From Vagococcus salmoninarum (lineage in GTDB: Bacteria > Bacillota > Bacilli > Lactobacillales > Vagococcaceae): a stretch of DNA of 64,000 bases. The notes beneath the pieces were generated by a model, which saw nothing but the letters and a program-made list of their open reading frames with translations, was not told the origin of the DNA and ran no database searches. How positions within the stretch are numbered: the stretch's first letter is position 1; every line of letters starts with the position of its first letter. This document shows positions 28,524 through 37,946 of this stretch, one piece after another. A program made the translations under genes and the position numbers. The stretch spans positions 62,001 to 126,000 of the forward strand of contig NZ_NGJU01000004.1 in assembly GCF_003987495.1 (NCBI RefSeq), in the 5' to 3' direction.

Positions 28524-29540
28524 TTAAAAAATTGCTAAAAATATTTTTGCCATAAAGAAGGCAATCACGCCACAACCTGGGAAAGTTAACACCCAGGCTA
28601 AAACCATCTCTTTAACGATTTTCCAATCGACACTAGATAGTCGTTTAGCGGCGCCTACTCCCATAATTGCCGTAGTTTTTGTATGAGTTGTCGAAACTGG
28701 AATTCCAAAAAGAGAAGCGCCTAATAAACAAATAGCCGCACTCAAATCCGCAGCGAAGCCTTGGTATTTTTCTAACTTGACCATATCCATGCCGACGGAT
28801 TTAATAATTCGCATGCCACCAACTGACGTTCCAAACCCCATTGTTAATGAGCAGAGAGCCATGACCCAAATTGGAATTACAAAACCACCTGAGGCACCGG
28901 CTTCCACTAAACCGTTATAAGACAGCCCTAGCATAAAGACCCCCATAAATTTTTGCCCGTCTTGAGCACCATGGAGAAACGCCATGGCTGCCGCCCCAAA
29001 GCCTTGACCGTAAGTAAAGAATTTATTGGCTTTGCGACGTTCCACATGCCAGAAAAACTTTTCGATAAATTTAACGACAAAATAACCACCAAAGAAACCA
29101 GCTAAGGTCGATAAGACTAGTCCAAAGAGCACTTTTGACCATTCCCCCATATTAACAGCCCCAAGTCCCCCTAAAGCCATGGCAGAGCCAGTTAAGCCAG
29201 CGATTAAGGCGTGACTCTCACTTGTGGGGATGCCAAAGTACCAAGCAGCAACTGACCAAACGACAATTGCAAACAAAGAAGCAGCTAAAGCCACTTGAGC
29301 CGAGTTTTTCGCCCCTTCAAACGTTACGATATTACTGATTGTTTCAGCTACTTGGGAGTTAATCATCGTCATGACTAAAGCCCCAAAAAAGTTCATGACT
29401 ACTGCCATGCGAATCGCTGTTTTCGGGGTTAGGACCCGGGTTGAAATCGCCGTGGCAATTGCATTCGGCGCATCGGTCCAACCATTGACAAAGATGACTC
29501 CCATTACTAAGATGATTGTTACAACTAGAGCAATACTCAC
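28524..29540 (-). CDS. pit: PiT-family inorganic phosphate transporter
   Basis: 338 residues, about 10 membrane segments. The N-terminal FVNGWTDAPNAIATAISTR is the family signature and its repeat GASLFGIPVSTTHTKTTAI lies near the C-terminus. It imports phosphate, as metal-phosphate, by proton or cation symport. It is the first gene of the pit-DUF47 operon. Confidence 0.94.
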   Translation of the reverse strand: MSIALVVTIILVMGVIFVNGWTDAPNAIATAISTRVLTPKTAIRMAVVMNFFGALVMTMINSQVAETISNIVTFEGAKNSAQVALAASLFAIVVWSVAAWYFGIPTSESHALIAGLTGSAMALGGLGAVNMGEWSKVLFGLVLSTLAGFFGGYFVVKFIEKFFWHVERRKANKFFTYGQGFGAAAMAFLHGAQDGQKFMGVFMLGLSYNGLVEAGASGGFVIPIWVMALCSLTMGFGTSVGGMRIIKSVGMDMVKLEKYQGFAADLSAAICLLGASLFGIPVSTTHTKTTAIMGVGAAKRLSSVDWKIVKEMVLAWVLTFPGCGVIAFFMAKIFLAIF

Positions 29541-29681
29541 TTATCGACACCTGCCTATTCTATTAGTATATTCTTCTATATGATAACATATTTTTTAGAA
29601 AGTAACCCCTGCATTGAGAATGTTTTCACTAACTTTTCCACAAAGATAACAATAGTTTTTTACTGATATCCGATAAAAATA

Positions 29682-29710
29682 TTGCAAACTCAAAAATCAT
29701 TATGTATAAT
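29682..29710 (+). promoter_or_regulatory. rpsT promoter
   Basis: TTGCAA, 17-bp spacer, TATAAT. It lies 66 bp upstream of the rpsT start and is a strong sigma-A match. Confidence 0.85.
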
Positions 29711-29775
29711 GGATAATGTTGAATTACGTTTAGTTTAGGCTTAGCGTAAATCCAAAGTTATCGGAGGTGAAATAC

Positions 29776-30030
29776 ATGCCAAATATTGAATCTGCTATCA
29801 AACGCGTACGTACAAGTGCAAAAACGAATGAACTTAGTTCTGGACAAATGAGCTCAATGCGTACTGCTATTAAAAAATTCGAACAAGCTTTAGAAGCTGG
29901 TGCAGATAACTCTGCTGAGTTATACAAAGTTGCTTCACGCGCTATTGATATGGCTGAAACAAAAGGTCTTATCCATAGAAACAAAGCAAACCGTGACAAA
30001 TCACGTTTGTACGCTAAATTAGCTAAATAA
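29776..30030 (+). CDS. rpsT: 30S ribosomal protein S20
   Basis: 84 residues, small and basic, beginning [12 protein letters not shown] and ending YAKLAK as in the family. It binds 16S rRNA in the body of the small subunit. The start is set by GGAGGTGAAATAC; a TTG/ATG further upstream in the same frame is not used. It is monocistronic and lies opposite holA, its frequent genomic neighbour. Confidence 0.97.
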   Translation: MPNIESAIKRVRTSAKTNELSSGQMSSMRTAIKKFEQALEAGADNSAELYKVASRAIDMAETKGLIHRNKANRDKSRLYAKLAK

Positions 30031-30036
30031 TAAACA

Positions 30037-30072
30037 AAACCTTAGTAACTGCAAAGCTTACTAGGTTTTTTT
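30037..30072 (+). terminator. rpsT terminator
   Basis: AAACCTTAGTAA and TTACTAGGTTT pair imperfectly, then a T run. Confidence 0.85.
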
Positions 30073-30084
30073 ATTAGCTTAAAA

Positions 30085-30118
30085 CAAAAAACAGAACCTT
30101 AAAGGTTCTGTTTTTTTA
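30085..30118 (-). terminator. holA terminator
   Basis: AACAGAACCTT and AAGGTTCTGTT form an 11-bp stem with a short loop and T runs on both strands. It overlaps the last bases of holA. Confidence 0.85.
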
Positions 30119-31147
30119 TTTTCGGCTTAATTGCCCGTGTTTTAAAATAAACAATTCAAAAATTAGTTCTTTATCTAATTGACCAGTTTTAATGCGATAG
30201 TCATTATCAACTAATTCTAAGAAAGTTGTTTTCAATTGTTTTAAATCGAAATTGCGGACTTGTTGCATGGCTAACTTAACCCGGTAAGGATGAATTTTCA
30301 AGACATCTACGAGATTACTTTGTTGGTAACCACTGCTCAACATAATTTTAACTTGAAGCAATAGGCGAAACTGACTAATTAAAATTGCGTTGATCTTAAT
30401 CGTTTCTTCCCCTTGAAGTAACAAGTCACGGTATAGACTTAAGGCTTCATCCGCTTTCCCAGCCATAACATACGTCACCATATCAAAAATATTATGATCT
30501 AAAGATTTCGGGACTAAGTTTTCAATCATCGGCTTCTGAATCTTTTTAGTTTCTGACGCATAGAGTAAGATTTTAGTCATCTCTCCCATGATTTTCGACA
30601 AGTCCATATCAGTTAGCCTGACTAACAAATCAAAGGCCTCTGGCGTGATCTCATAGCCCTCATTTTGGATATACTGCTGGGTGTAGTTGCGAACTTCTTT
30701 TTCTCCCATACTTTTGACGTCTAACAAAGTGGAAACTTTTTTTAAGAGTTTGACGACTTTTTTTCGTTCGTCTAATTTTTCATAAGGGCAATAGAAGACT
30801 AAAATTGTCGACTCTGAAGGATTTTCTAAGTAAGCGACTAATTCTCCAATATTATGATCTAGTCCGCCTTGCCGTTTTTCCCCTGTTAAAAAATACGGGT
30901 TCTCGATATTGACTAAACGATAGTCACCAAAAAAAGGAATGGTACTCGCTTCTTCGACAGCTAAGGAAAGGGTCGTATCATTCATATCATAGGTGGCAAA
31001 GTTTAATTCATCGTCTTCATCTTGAATAACTCGTCGGCTAATATCTCTTTTAACTATGTCACTCAAGAATTGTTCCTGACCTAAAACTAAATATACCGGT
31101 TGTAACTTGCCGTTATTAATCGCCTTTAAGGCTGTTTGTAAGCTCAT
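30116..31147 (-). CDS. holA: DNA polymerase III delta subunit
   Basis: 343 residues. YLVLGQEQFL near residue 20 is the degenerate ATP-site strand of the clamp-loader delta subunit, and the C-terminal collar domain follows (ILISQFRLLLQVK). It opens the sliding clamp during loading. The ATG at 31147 follows TGGGGAT; a GTG 12 bp earlier is also possible. It is the gene after comEC, as in related genera. Confidence 0.93.
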   Translation of the reverse strand: MSLQTALKAINNGKLQPVYLVLGQEQFLSDIVKRDISRRVIQDEDDELNFATYDMNDTTLSLAVEEASTIPFFGDYRLVNIENPYFLTGEKRQGGLDHNIGELVAYLENPSESTILVFYCPYEKLDERKKVVKLLKKVSTLLDVKSMGEKEVRNYTQQYIQNEGYEITPEAFDLLVRLTDMDLSKIMGEMTKILLYASETKKIQKPMIENLVPKSLDHNIFDMVTYVMAGKADEALSLYRDLLLQGEETIKINAILISQFRLLLQVKIMLSSGYQQSNLVDVLKIHPYRVKLAMQQVRNFDLKQLKTTFLELVDNDYRIKTGQLDKELIFELFILKHGQLSRK

Positions 31148-31244
31148 TTTTATCCCCACACTTTACTATTTTACCTTGATTGGTAAAACAATCTATTTAC
31201 TCTTTCTATCCTATCATTAGTTCTACTTTTTTCCTAGTGGCTCG

Positions 31245-33590
31245 CTACTTAATTTTCTTGATACGAGACAAGGCTTGACTAAAATCCGTCCACGTAAAAT
31301 AAACCATACCGTTTAAATCTGTTCGGTAAATCTCAGAGCCACTTTGGGCTAAACGCTCTAAGGCTTCTTGATACGGATGGTTGAAACGATTATTAGCGCC
31401 TGCTGAGATCACACTAATGGTCGGTTGGACTGCTGCTAAAAATTCCGTTGTCGATGAGGTCCGACTGCCATGATGACCGACACTTAATATATCCGCAGTT
31501 AAGTCGTGGTACATCATAAGTAACTCCCTTTCCCCAGCAACTTCTAAATCCCCTGTGGTTAGAATCACTTGCTCTTTAATCACTAAGCGTAAAACTAAAG
31601 AATCATCATTCTCACCAGTCCCTCTGCGACGGGGAAATAAATTTTGGATGACTAAGCCTGATCTTTGCCAAACTTCCCCGCCAGTTAATTCAGTCACTTG
31701 TATCCCTTCCGCTAATTCCTCTACAACTTTAGCAAAATTAGCTTGGTCTGTCGTTCCAAAGGGATAGGCGACTTCTTTAATCACAAATTCTTGACTTAAA
31801 GGCAACAAATCACCGTAATGATCTTCGTGTCCATGAGTAATAAAGACTTTTTCCAAAGTTTTTACTCCCCGACTTCTTAAAAATGGGAAAAGAGTGTAAT
31901 CACCATTACTGACTTTTTCTGTTCCTTGCCGCCAAGCTGGCTGGTCAAAAGTAATTAAGCCCCCTGTATCGATTAAGTAATTACCCCGTTGAAAGGGCAG
32001 CTGAATAAAGAGGGCATCTCCTTGCCCCACATCGACAAAAGCTAACATGCCTTGGGGATTGAAATATTTGACTGTTAAAGGCAAACACATGAGGACCACT
32101 AACAACCACTGCCTTTGAGGCCTATCTTGGCTTCGGCGAATTAACCAAACTAGACTAAGCAAGACACAGCTGACAACTAAAACGACTGGAATCTCCCCAG
32201 TAATAAAACTGCCCCACTTAATTAAACTGCTGCGGTAAATTAGTTGATCTAAAGCAATTAACAGTTGTTCTAAAAGGAGAAACTTAATAGTTGGCAACAG
32301 CAGACTAAGTAACAAACAACTGAACAAGGTTGGTAACAAGAAGGAACTAAATACTGGAATTAATAAGAGGGTTAATACAATCGACAAGAAATGCCATTGT
32401 TGAAAATGATAAGTAATTAGCGGTAAGGCTAACAAAGATAGACTCAAGCTAATCTTGATTTTCTGACCGCTCTTGCCCTGGCCTGTTGGGAATTTCTTAG
32501 TTAATAATAATAAATAACCACTCAAACCAAAGGATAATTGAGCACCGCCATTAAACAATAAATAGGGATTTAAAAACAATAAAACAATGACTACAAGACT
32601 CCAGCAATCTAAGGCGCTCAATTTGTTCCCCCACTTCAAATTACAACTTTTGAGGACTAAATAGCCAACACTGCGACTTACCCCAATGCCTTCCCCAGTT
32701 AAAATGAAAATGACTAGTAAGGCACTTACTTCTAGCCAAAAATAAGTTTCCAGACTAACCCCACAACGTAAACAGATGTAGCGCCAACTACCAATAAAAA
32801 AGAAGACATGCATGCCTGATATGCTAAATAAATGTAAGATGCCAATTTTCAATAAGGCAGGTTGATTTTCCCGAAATAGGTCATCTCTCACACCTAAAAA
32901 GAGGCTATTTAAATAGGAGCTACTCCGCGGTAAAAAACGACGATTAATATAATGACTTACCATTTGCCGAATGTTTCGTAAACCTTTTAAAGGATTTAAA
33001 GTGGTGATTTTTTGAATCTCAAGCATAGTTGTGACTTCCCCTTGAAAGTAAATCTTTTTTTCTTTCAAAAAACCTTGATAGTCAAAACCATGTAAATTAC
33101 GGGGCCCTTGTGGCCGCTTAACTAGAACCTCTCCCGTTAAATAAAACTCCCCGACTTGGGCTTGATACCACTCCTGTTCTCTTTCCTCAGAGACTTGATA
33201 AACTAAGAGATATTTTTCCTTACTCTGACTATCCCGAGCGATGACTTGCAGTCGATCCCCTTTCATTTGCCAGTCTTTCGTTGTTGTCCTAAATCTTTTG
33301 ACTACCCCTTCCCTCTCTACTGGTCGACTGGCAACTTTTTGTTCTTGATGTAAATAATAGCTACTTAAGACTGCTCCGCAACCAAACAACAAAAAACAAC
33401 TCACCAAAAGGATGAGTTGTTTAGTTCGATAGACTCGGATTATAAATAAACCCCAAAGAATTAGTAACAGACCCTGACTTTGGCTTAAAAAAAGACCGAT
33501 AGTCAGAGCTAAGGTGATTCCTAAGAAAAGATAATAACCGGCTAAATCAGTTAACTGGCCTTGATTTGCCTTGGTTTTAGTTTGTGTCAT
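31245..33590 (-). CDS. comEC: DNA internalization competence protein ComEC
   Basis: 781 residues: N-terminal helices and DUF4131-like domain, the Competence membrane domain (GILHLFSISGMHVFF, then polytopic region), and a C-terminal metallo-beta-lactamase domain (VDVGQGDALFIQLP, THGHEDHYGDL, SVGHHGSRTSS). It forms the channel for single-stranded DNA during transformation. It overlaps comEB by 14 bp. Start choice is uncertain: the ATG at 33590 is directly preceded by GGAG and a TTG lies 6 bp upstream. All domains look intact. Confidence 0.93.
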   Translation of the reverse strand: MTQTKTKANQGQLTDLAGYYLFLGITLALTIGLFLSQSQGLLLILWGLFIIRVYRTKQLILLVSCFLLFGCGAVLSSYYLHQEQKVASRPVEREGVVKRFRTTTKDWQMKGDRLQVIARDSQSKEKYLLVYQVSEEREQEWYQAQVGEFYLTGEVLVKRPQGPRNLHGFDYQGFLKEKKIYFQGEVTTMLEIQKITTLNPLKGLRNIRQMVSHYINRRFLPRSSSYLNSLFLGVRDDLFRENQPALLKIGILHLFSISGMHVFFFIGSWRYICLRCGVSLETYFWLEVSALLVIFILTGEGIGVSRSVGYLVLKSCNLKWGNKLSALDCWSLVVIVLLFLNPYLLFNGGAQLSFGLSGYLLLLTKKFPTGQGKSGQKIKISLSLSLLALPLITYHFQQWHFLSIVLTLLLIPVFSSFLLPTLFSCLLLSLLLPTIKFLLLEQLLIALDQLIYRSSLIKWGSFITGEIPVVLVVSCVLLSLVWLIRRSQDRPQRQWLLVVLMCLPLTVKYFNPQGMLAFVDVGQGDALFIQLPFQRGNYLIDTGGLITFDQPAWRQGTEKVSNGDYTLFPFLRSRGVKTLEKVFITHGHEDHYGDLLPLSQEFVIKEVAYPFGTTDQANFAKVVEELAEGIQVTELTGGEVWQRSGLVIQNLFPRRRGTGENDDSLVLRLVIKEQVILTTGDLEVAGERELLMMYHDLTADILSVGHHGSRTSSTTEFLAAVQPTISVISAGANNRFNHPYQEALERLAQSGSEIYRTDLNGMVYFTWTDFSQALSRIKKIK

Positions 33591-34053
33591 CTCCAAATGT
33601 AATGTCAGTAAAATACTGTTTTGAAAGGGTCACTTGAGCAACTTCCGCCCCATTATTTTTAATTAAATTCATGGCATAGTCGTCATTGCGATAATCAGAC
33701 AAATAATGAATTTTTTTGATGCCTGCTTGTAAAATCATTTTCGTGCACTGCAAACAAGGAAAATGGGTCACGTAAATTTCAGCATTTTCAGTAGGCACGC
33801 CAAACTTGGCACATTGCAAAATCGCATTCATCTCCGCATGAATTGTCCGCACACAATGATTATCGACAACGTAACAGCCTTCATCGATACAGTGAACATC
33901 GCCACTTACCGAGCCATTATAACCACCCGCAATAATTCGCTTATCCCTAACGATTGTTGCCCCTACTGCTAACCGTGAACAAGTACTACGTAAAGATAAT
34001 AAGACACTTTGTGCCATAAAATATTGATCCCAAGGTATTCTTTCAAAGGTCAC
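33577..34053 (-). CDS. comEB: ComEB, dCMP deaminase family
   Basis: 158 residues. Zinc-site motifs HAEMNAILQ and PCLQCTKMI are those of cytidine/deoxycytidylate deaminases. ComEB is encoded in the comE operon but is dispensable for transformation in Bacillus. The gene begins with GTG. It overlaps comEC. Confidence 0.92.
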   Translation of the reverse strand: MTFERIPWDQYFMAQSVLLSLRSTCSRLAVGATIVRDKRIIAGGYNGSVSGDVHCIDEGCYVVDNHCVRTIHAEMNAILQCAKFGVPTENAEIYVTHFPCLQCTKMILQAGIKKIHYLSDYRNDDYAMNLIKNNGAEVAQVTLSKQYFTDITFGDDTN

Positions 34054-34161
34054 ACTTCATCCATCCCTTCAGCTTACTTTATTTTATTCATTGTAATCGT
34101 TTAAGGGAGTCAAATGCAATCTTTTTTATTTTGTCTTTTACTAACTTCTCCTTTTTTTATT

Positions 34162-34776
34162 TTAATAAGTAATCCCGGGCTTTAGTCGCTCCACGGTTTT
34201 TTGCCCAAAACCGTTCACTTTACTTAAATCTTCAAGGCTTTGAAAAGAGCCATGCTCTTCTCGGTAAGCAATAATCGCCTCAGCTTTAACTGCCCCAATC
34301 CCCGGGAGTTGCTGAAGTTCTGTTCGGTCAGCTCGATTGATGTTTACTAGCCCTGGCTGACTGTCAACTTCTGGACTTTGTGTGCCAGTTAAAGGGGCTG
34401 GTATTTCTTCACCAACCTTAGGTACATAGATTACCATCTGATCAACTAATAACTGAGCAAAATTTAGTTGGTCGGCATCGGCATCAGCTACTAACCCACC
34501 AGCTAGTTCTAGTCCCTCAATCAGTCGCGTGCCACTAGTAATCTCATACATTCCTGGTTTATTGACTGCCCCTTTAATATCAACATAATATGTTTCAGAG
34601 CTGGCGACGACTAACTGAGAACTGTCACTAGTCTCTTCCACTAAAATCTGAACTTCATGGTTTTCCCAGTCATTAGGCTTCAATAATTGCAGTATCAATA
34701 AAGTTGTCACGCTTACTAGACCTAGAGTCAATCCTAAAATAAGCACCATACTCCGCTCTTCCAACCAATCTTTCAT
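34162..34776 (-). CDS. comEA: Competence DNA receptor ComEA
   Basis: 204 residues. One membrane anchor (about 10-30) is followed by an SLBB domain (VDIKGAVNKPGMYEI) and a C-terminal pair of helix-hairpin-helix motifs (LPGIGAVKAEAIIAYRE, VNGFGQKTVERLKP). It binds double-stranded DNA outside the membrane and hands it to ComEC. It heads the comEA-comEB-comEC operon; I see no clear ComK or ComX box before it. Confidence 0.94.
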   Translation of the reverse strand: MKDWLEERSMVLILGLTLGLVSVTTLLILQLLKPNDWENHEVQILVEETSDSSQLVVASSETYYVDIKGAVNKPGMYEITSGTRLIEGLELAGGLVADADADQLNFAQLLVDQMVIYVPKVGEEIPAPLTGTQSPEVDSQPGLVNINRADRTELQQLPGIGAVKAEAIIAYREEHGSFQSLEDLSKVNGFGQKTVERLKPGITY

Positions 34777-34906
34777 TTTATTTCACCTCTTCTTAATTAA
34801 CTTACGCTAAAAGGAACCATTTCATTATTTTCTTTGCTATGATTAACATAAATTACTATTTCAAGGAAAAAAGATACTTTTTTAACTAATTTCGGGATTC
34901 GTGATA

Positions 34907-34930
34907 GGAAATCCTTTTAGCTAACGTATA
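34907..34930 (+). promoter_or_regulatory. Possible ECF-type promoter of the sigma factor gene
   Basis: GGAAAT and CGTATA separated by 12 bp resemble the GGAA/CGTA elements of ECF sigma promoters, but the spacing is short. A 10-mer, TCCTTTTAGC, within it also occurs before comEA on the opposite strand. Tentative. Confidence 0.3.
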
Positions 34931-34957
34931 TTAGTGTGAAGATTGGAGTTGAAAGAA

Positions 34958-35506
34958 ATGACAAATGATGAACAGAAGTTAATCGCTTTAATTACCGCTA
35001 AAGATTTTCGGGGCTTAGAAGAGTTGATTGAACTTTTCGGGGCAGACATTTTACGAACTATTCAGTACATTTTAAACCACCCGGCTGAAAAAAGTTATAT
35101 TGAAGACGTTCAAAATAAGGTCTTTTATCAGCTTTGGGAAGAGTTACCGACTTACGATGCTACTAAAAGCAGTTTAAAAACCTTTATCACTATTATTACG
35201 AAGCACCTTGCTTTAGATCAAAAACGCCAAATTATTCGCAACTTGAACATTGAGCCCATGGAAAATCCCGAAGCAAATGAGAGTTTTGAAGAAACTTACT
35301 TTGAAAAAAGCAATTTTTTACAATTACTCTCTAGCCTCTCTCTTGAGGATCAATTAATCTTTTTAAAATTTTATTACTATCAAGACAGTGTTATCAACAT
35401 TGCTAAAGATTTAGCTTTATCTAAGGAAATTATTTACAATCGCTTATCTCGCGGGCGAAAAGCTTTAAAAGAACAGTTAATTAACGAAAGGGGAGAATTA
35501 TCATGA
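34958..35506 (+). CDS. ECF-type sigma-70 family sigma factor
   Basis: 182 residues. Region 2 is at about 10-85 (YIEDVQNKVFYQLWEEL, then SSLKTFITIITKHLALD) and region 4 at about 125-175 (LEDQLIFLKFYYYQDS, LSRGRKALKE). The size and lack of region 3 fit an ECF sigma factor. It shares the ATGA overlap with a membrane protein gene that may be its anti-sigma factor. It is divergent from the comE operon; the regulon is unknown. The start follows GGAG by 9 nt. Confidence 0.88.
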   Translation: MTNDEQKLIALITAKDFRGLEELIELFGADILRTIQYILNHPAEKSYIEDVQNKVFYQLWEELPTYDATKSSLKTFITIITKHLALDQKRQIIRNLNIEPMENPEANESFEETYFEKSNFLQLLSSLSLEDQLIFLKFYYYQDSVINIAKDLALSKEIIYNRLSRGRKALKEQLINERGELS

Positions 35507-36357
35507 TGAATCAACACAATACATTTAAAGATGCTGTTGCCGATTTAAATTATCCGCTAGGAACTGTCATCGCTAAAGAGAAGGAAGATTTAACTCCTCG
35601 CCAAAAAAAGACCTTATTAACCCAAACTAAAATGTACATTCAATTGCAAGAAATCATTAAAAAAATCACCCCAGAATTAGCCCCAGCAGAAGAAATCATT
35701 GGCTACATGCCTTTTACTAACGAGGCTAACTCCGGCATGGGGACTAGTGGAATCATGGGGATGACGTATGTCACAACCCCTGAAGCGAAAAACTATCGAG
35801 ATAACTTTCTTGATTTACGGGGCAATCGCTTGATGATTTTCACACAAGAACGGATGATTTTTATGGTTATCATCGACTTTCTTGAAACTCAAAGCTTTTT
35901 CAGTCATCCTTATGAAAGCATTGATGGCATCCGTTTTGAAAAACATCAAGTGGGCTACTTTGACTGGGATAATCGTAAATTCTTGCCTAAACGGAAAAAA
36001 TTAAACTGGTATACATTAGACTTCCAAGCCGGCAAAAATGTTTTCACCGAAATCTTACAAGAAAAAGAGGCCCAACAATTCGCTAGTTACTTGACTGATA
36101 TTCCGAAATTAAAGGCTGTGACAACGGATAATCGGACTCATCGGAAAAACCTTTTTGACTATCTCTTCAGTAATACCCACTTAGCTTATAACTTATTTAA
36201 CGGCTTCTTCATCCTTTTAATTGCTAGTTTGCTCATTTACTTCGCCTACCTTGTTTTAACTGGTAAAACTAATATTATTGAATGGATTAAAGAGATGAAT
36301 AAGATTAATGCAGGAACAAGTTCATTGATGATAGTGTTAAAAAACTTAATTTCTTGA
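35503..36357 (+). CDS. Membrane protein coupled to the sigma factor (possible anti-sigma factor)
   Basis: 284 residues; I do not recognise the family. A soluble N-terminal part (1-220) has a beta-rich segment at about 75-205 resembling bacterial PH-like domains (LRGNRLMIFTQERMIF, then FEKHQVGYFDWDNRKF and NWYTLDF). One clear membrane segment follows at about 235-258 (FNGFFILLIASLLIYFAYLV). The topology places a large N-terminal domain probably in the cytosol, where it could hold the sigma factor. Its start overlaps the sigma factor stop (ATGA), a pattern typical of sigma/anti-sigma pairs. The function is inferred only from this. Confidence 0.75.
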   Translation: MMNQHNTFKDAVADLNYPLGTVIAKEKEDLTPRQKKTLLTQTKMYIQLQEIIKKITPELAPAEEIIGYMPFTNEANSGMGTSGIMGMTYVTTPEAKNYRDNFLDLRGNRLMIFTQERMIFMVIIDFLETQSFFSHPYESIDGIRFEKHQVGYFDWDNRKFLPKRKKLNWYTLDFQAGKNVFTEILQEKEAQQFASYLTDIPKLKAVTTDNRTHRKNLFDYLFSNTHLAYNLFNGFFILLIASLLIYFAYLVLTGKTNIIEWIKEMNKINAGTSSLMIVLKNLIS

Positions 36358-36358
36358 T

Positions 36359-36402
36359 CAAAAAATCAGGTCTAGCTCATGAGCTAAACCTGATTTTTAA
36401 TT
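36359..36402. terminator. Shared terminator between the sigma operon and the acetyltransferase gene
   Basis: AAAAATCAGGT and ACCTGATTTTT with an inner AGCTCATGAGCT stem form a hairpin with T runs on both strands. It includes the ancestral stop codon of the acetyltransferase at 36397-36399. Confidence 0.9.
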
Positions 36403-37050
36403 GTTTTTAGTTTGATAAAAGTCATACAACCCTTGAATATTATTACTTGCTAGTAGATGTAAGCTTTGTTCAATCTCTTTTCGTGGCTAATCAAACCAGC
36501 GCATTTCTAACAACTGGTTTCGCTCCTCTTTTGAGAAACGTTGTTTAATCACTTTAGCTGGATTGCCACCAACTACTGTGTAATCAGGAACATCACTAAA
36601 AACGACTGATCCAGCTGCCACAATCGCCACATGACCAATCCTAACACCAGGCATAATTAAGGCATTCATTCCTAACCAAGCATCACTTTCAATCCGAGTA
36701 TCCCCTTTTGGCTCGTAGGATTCAGAGATTGTTTCAGCAAACGGATAGACTGTGACCCAATCCCCTCGATGGTTATGGTTGCCCCCCATCAAAATAACGA
36801 CACCACTAGCGATACAGACATAGTTCCCGACAATTAATCGATCTAAGTGCCAGCCTTGCTCAACTTCCGGATTAAAAAGGCGCCGTGATGCTTCGTCTCC
36901 CCACAAATAACGAACACAGCCATCTTCAAAACTAGTCTGACTGTAATAGCCTGAGTAATAAGAATACTCGCCAACAGTAATTAAGGGGTTCGTAACTAAT
37001 TCTTTTAGATATTTCGTTTCTGACCAATGCTTAAATTCTTGCTTTGCCAT
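36397..37050 (-). pseudogene. CatB-like xenobiotic acetyltransferase gene with internal amber codon
   Basis: The product resembles type B chloramphenicol/streptogramin acetyltransferases (left-handed beta-helix hexapeptide repeats): [11 protein letters not shown], catalytic His in [42 protein letters not shown] at 36487-36489 stops translation after 187 residues at the place where the family has Trp (EMRWFD then W). The same frame then continues for 29 codons (PRKEIEQSLHLLASNN and on, ending YQTKNN) to a TAA inside the terminator. A single TGG-to-TAG change explains this. The short product keeps the whole catalytic helix and may still fold; the C-terminal helix is lost. Start follows GGAG by 8 nt. 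Substrate is unproven. Confidence 0.8.
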
Positions 37051-37198
37051 TTTCCACACTCCTAAGTTTTATTTCTTGACTTAGAAGTGCCCTTGCCACG
37101 CGACAGCCTTAAACCTCAATAGACGTCTAATCATTTTTATCATCCTTTACATCTCTTTTACTCAAGAGTTTAACAAGTTTCCTGACTTTTTGTCAAAT

Positions 37199-37232
37199 AA
37201 AAAAGAACTAACCTTAAAGGTCAGTTCTTTTA
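37199..37232 (-). terminator. rpoE terminator
   Basis: AAAAGAACTGACC and GGTTAGTTCTTTT pair with one mismatch, followed by TTTTAT on the minus strand. Confidence 0.85.
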
Positions 37233-37239
37233 TTATTTT

Positions 37240-37851
37240 TTAAAGCTCTTCTTCTTCGTCTTCATCGTCAACATAATCAAGATCATCTTCATCAACAATC
37301 GTTAATTCGTCTTCAACACCTTCAGGAACATCTTCCTCGTCAATGTCGTCAGCACCAATTTCCGATAAATCTTTATTATATTCAGCGATTTCTTCATCTT
37401 CTTCATCTTCTTCGTCATCGATATAGTCGTCTTCATCGTCGTCAACTAAATCAGCATCTTCAGGATCATCATCGTTATAATCAATTGCGTTTTCATCGTC
37501 CATATCTAAGAATGCATTAACTTTTTTACGCTTCTTACGACGTGGCTTGTCTTCGTCTTCATCGTCACCGATGTGAGAGACTTCTTCGTCAATTGAGTCG
37601 ATTGGATACCATGAGCGCAAGCCCCAACGGTTTTCCCCTAAAGAAATAAAACTACCATCAAGATTTAAATCTGTATAAAATTGAGGTAATCTTTCACGAA
37701 TATCACTATCCGCTTTACCTAAGTAATTTTGAATTTGGTTAACTAAGTCTGAAAACTCCATGACATCTCCATGTTGCTCTAAAATTGCGTAAGCAACTTC
37801 TAGCATTGATAATTCATCCTTGTTAATACCTTCAAAAGCTTTTATTTCCAA
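37240..37851 (-). CDS. rpoE: RNA polymerase delta subunit
   Basis: 203 residues. The N-terminal 90 residues form the HARE-HTH domain (MEIKAFEG..., YSDLVNQI-type helices, [12 protein letters not shown]), and the remaining half is an acidic, disordered tail dominated by Asp and Glu ([15 protein letters not shown]). Delta displaces RNA and improves polymerase recycling in Firmicutes. The likely start is TTG at 37851, which follows AAGGAC and gives the family's MEIKAFEG N-terminus; a GTG 9 bp upstream is less likely. Confidence 0.94.
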   Translation of the reverse strand: MEIKAFEGINKDELSMLEVAYAILEQHGDVMEFSDLVNQIQNYLGKADSDIRERLPQFYTDLNLDGSFISLGENRWGLRSWYPIDSIDEEVSHIGDDEDEDKPRRKKRKKVNAFLDMDDENAIDYNDDDPEDADLVDDDEDDYIDDEEDEEDEEIAEYNKDLSEIGADDIDEEDVPEGVEDELTIVDEDDLDYVDDEDEEEEL

Positions 37852-37946
37852 ACGGCACACGTCCTTTCACAGTCTACTCCTTATCATACAATAAATTGGT
37901 CACAAAAAGCAATGAAAACTTACTTTTTAAAGGCAAATATTAGCCT

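Noticed and set aside
37240-37560. Acid-rich repetitive DNA in rpoE considered as a tandem repeat
   Set aside because: It is the normal disordered acidic tail of the delta subunit, encoded by GAA/GAT-type codons.
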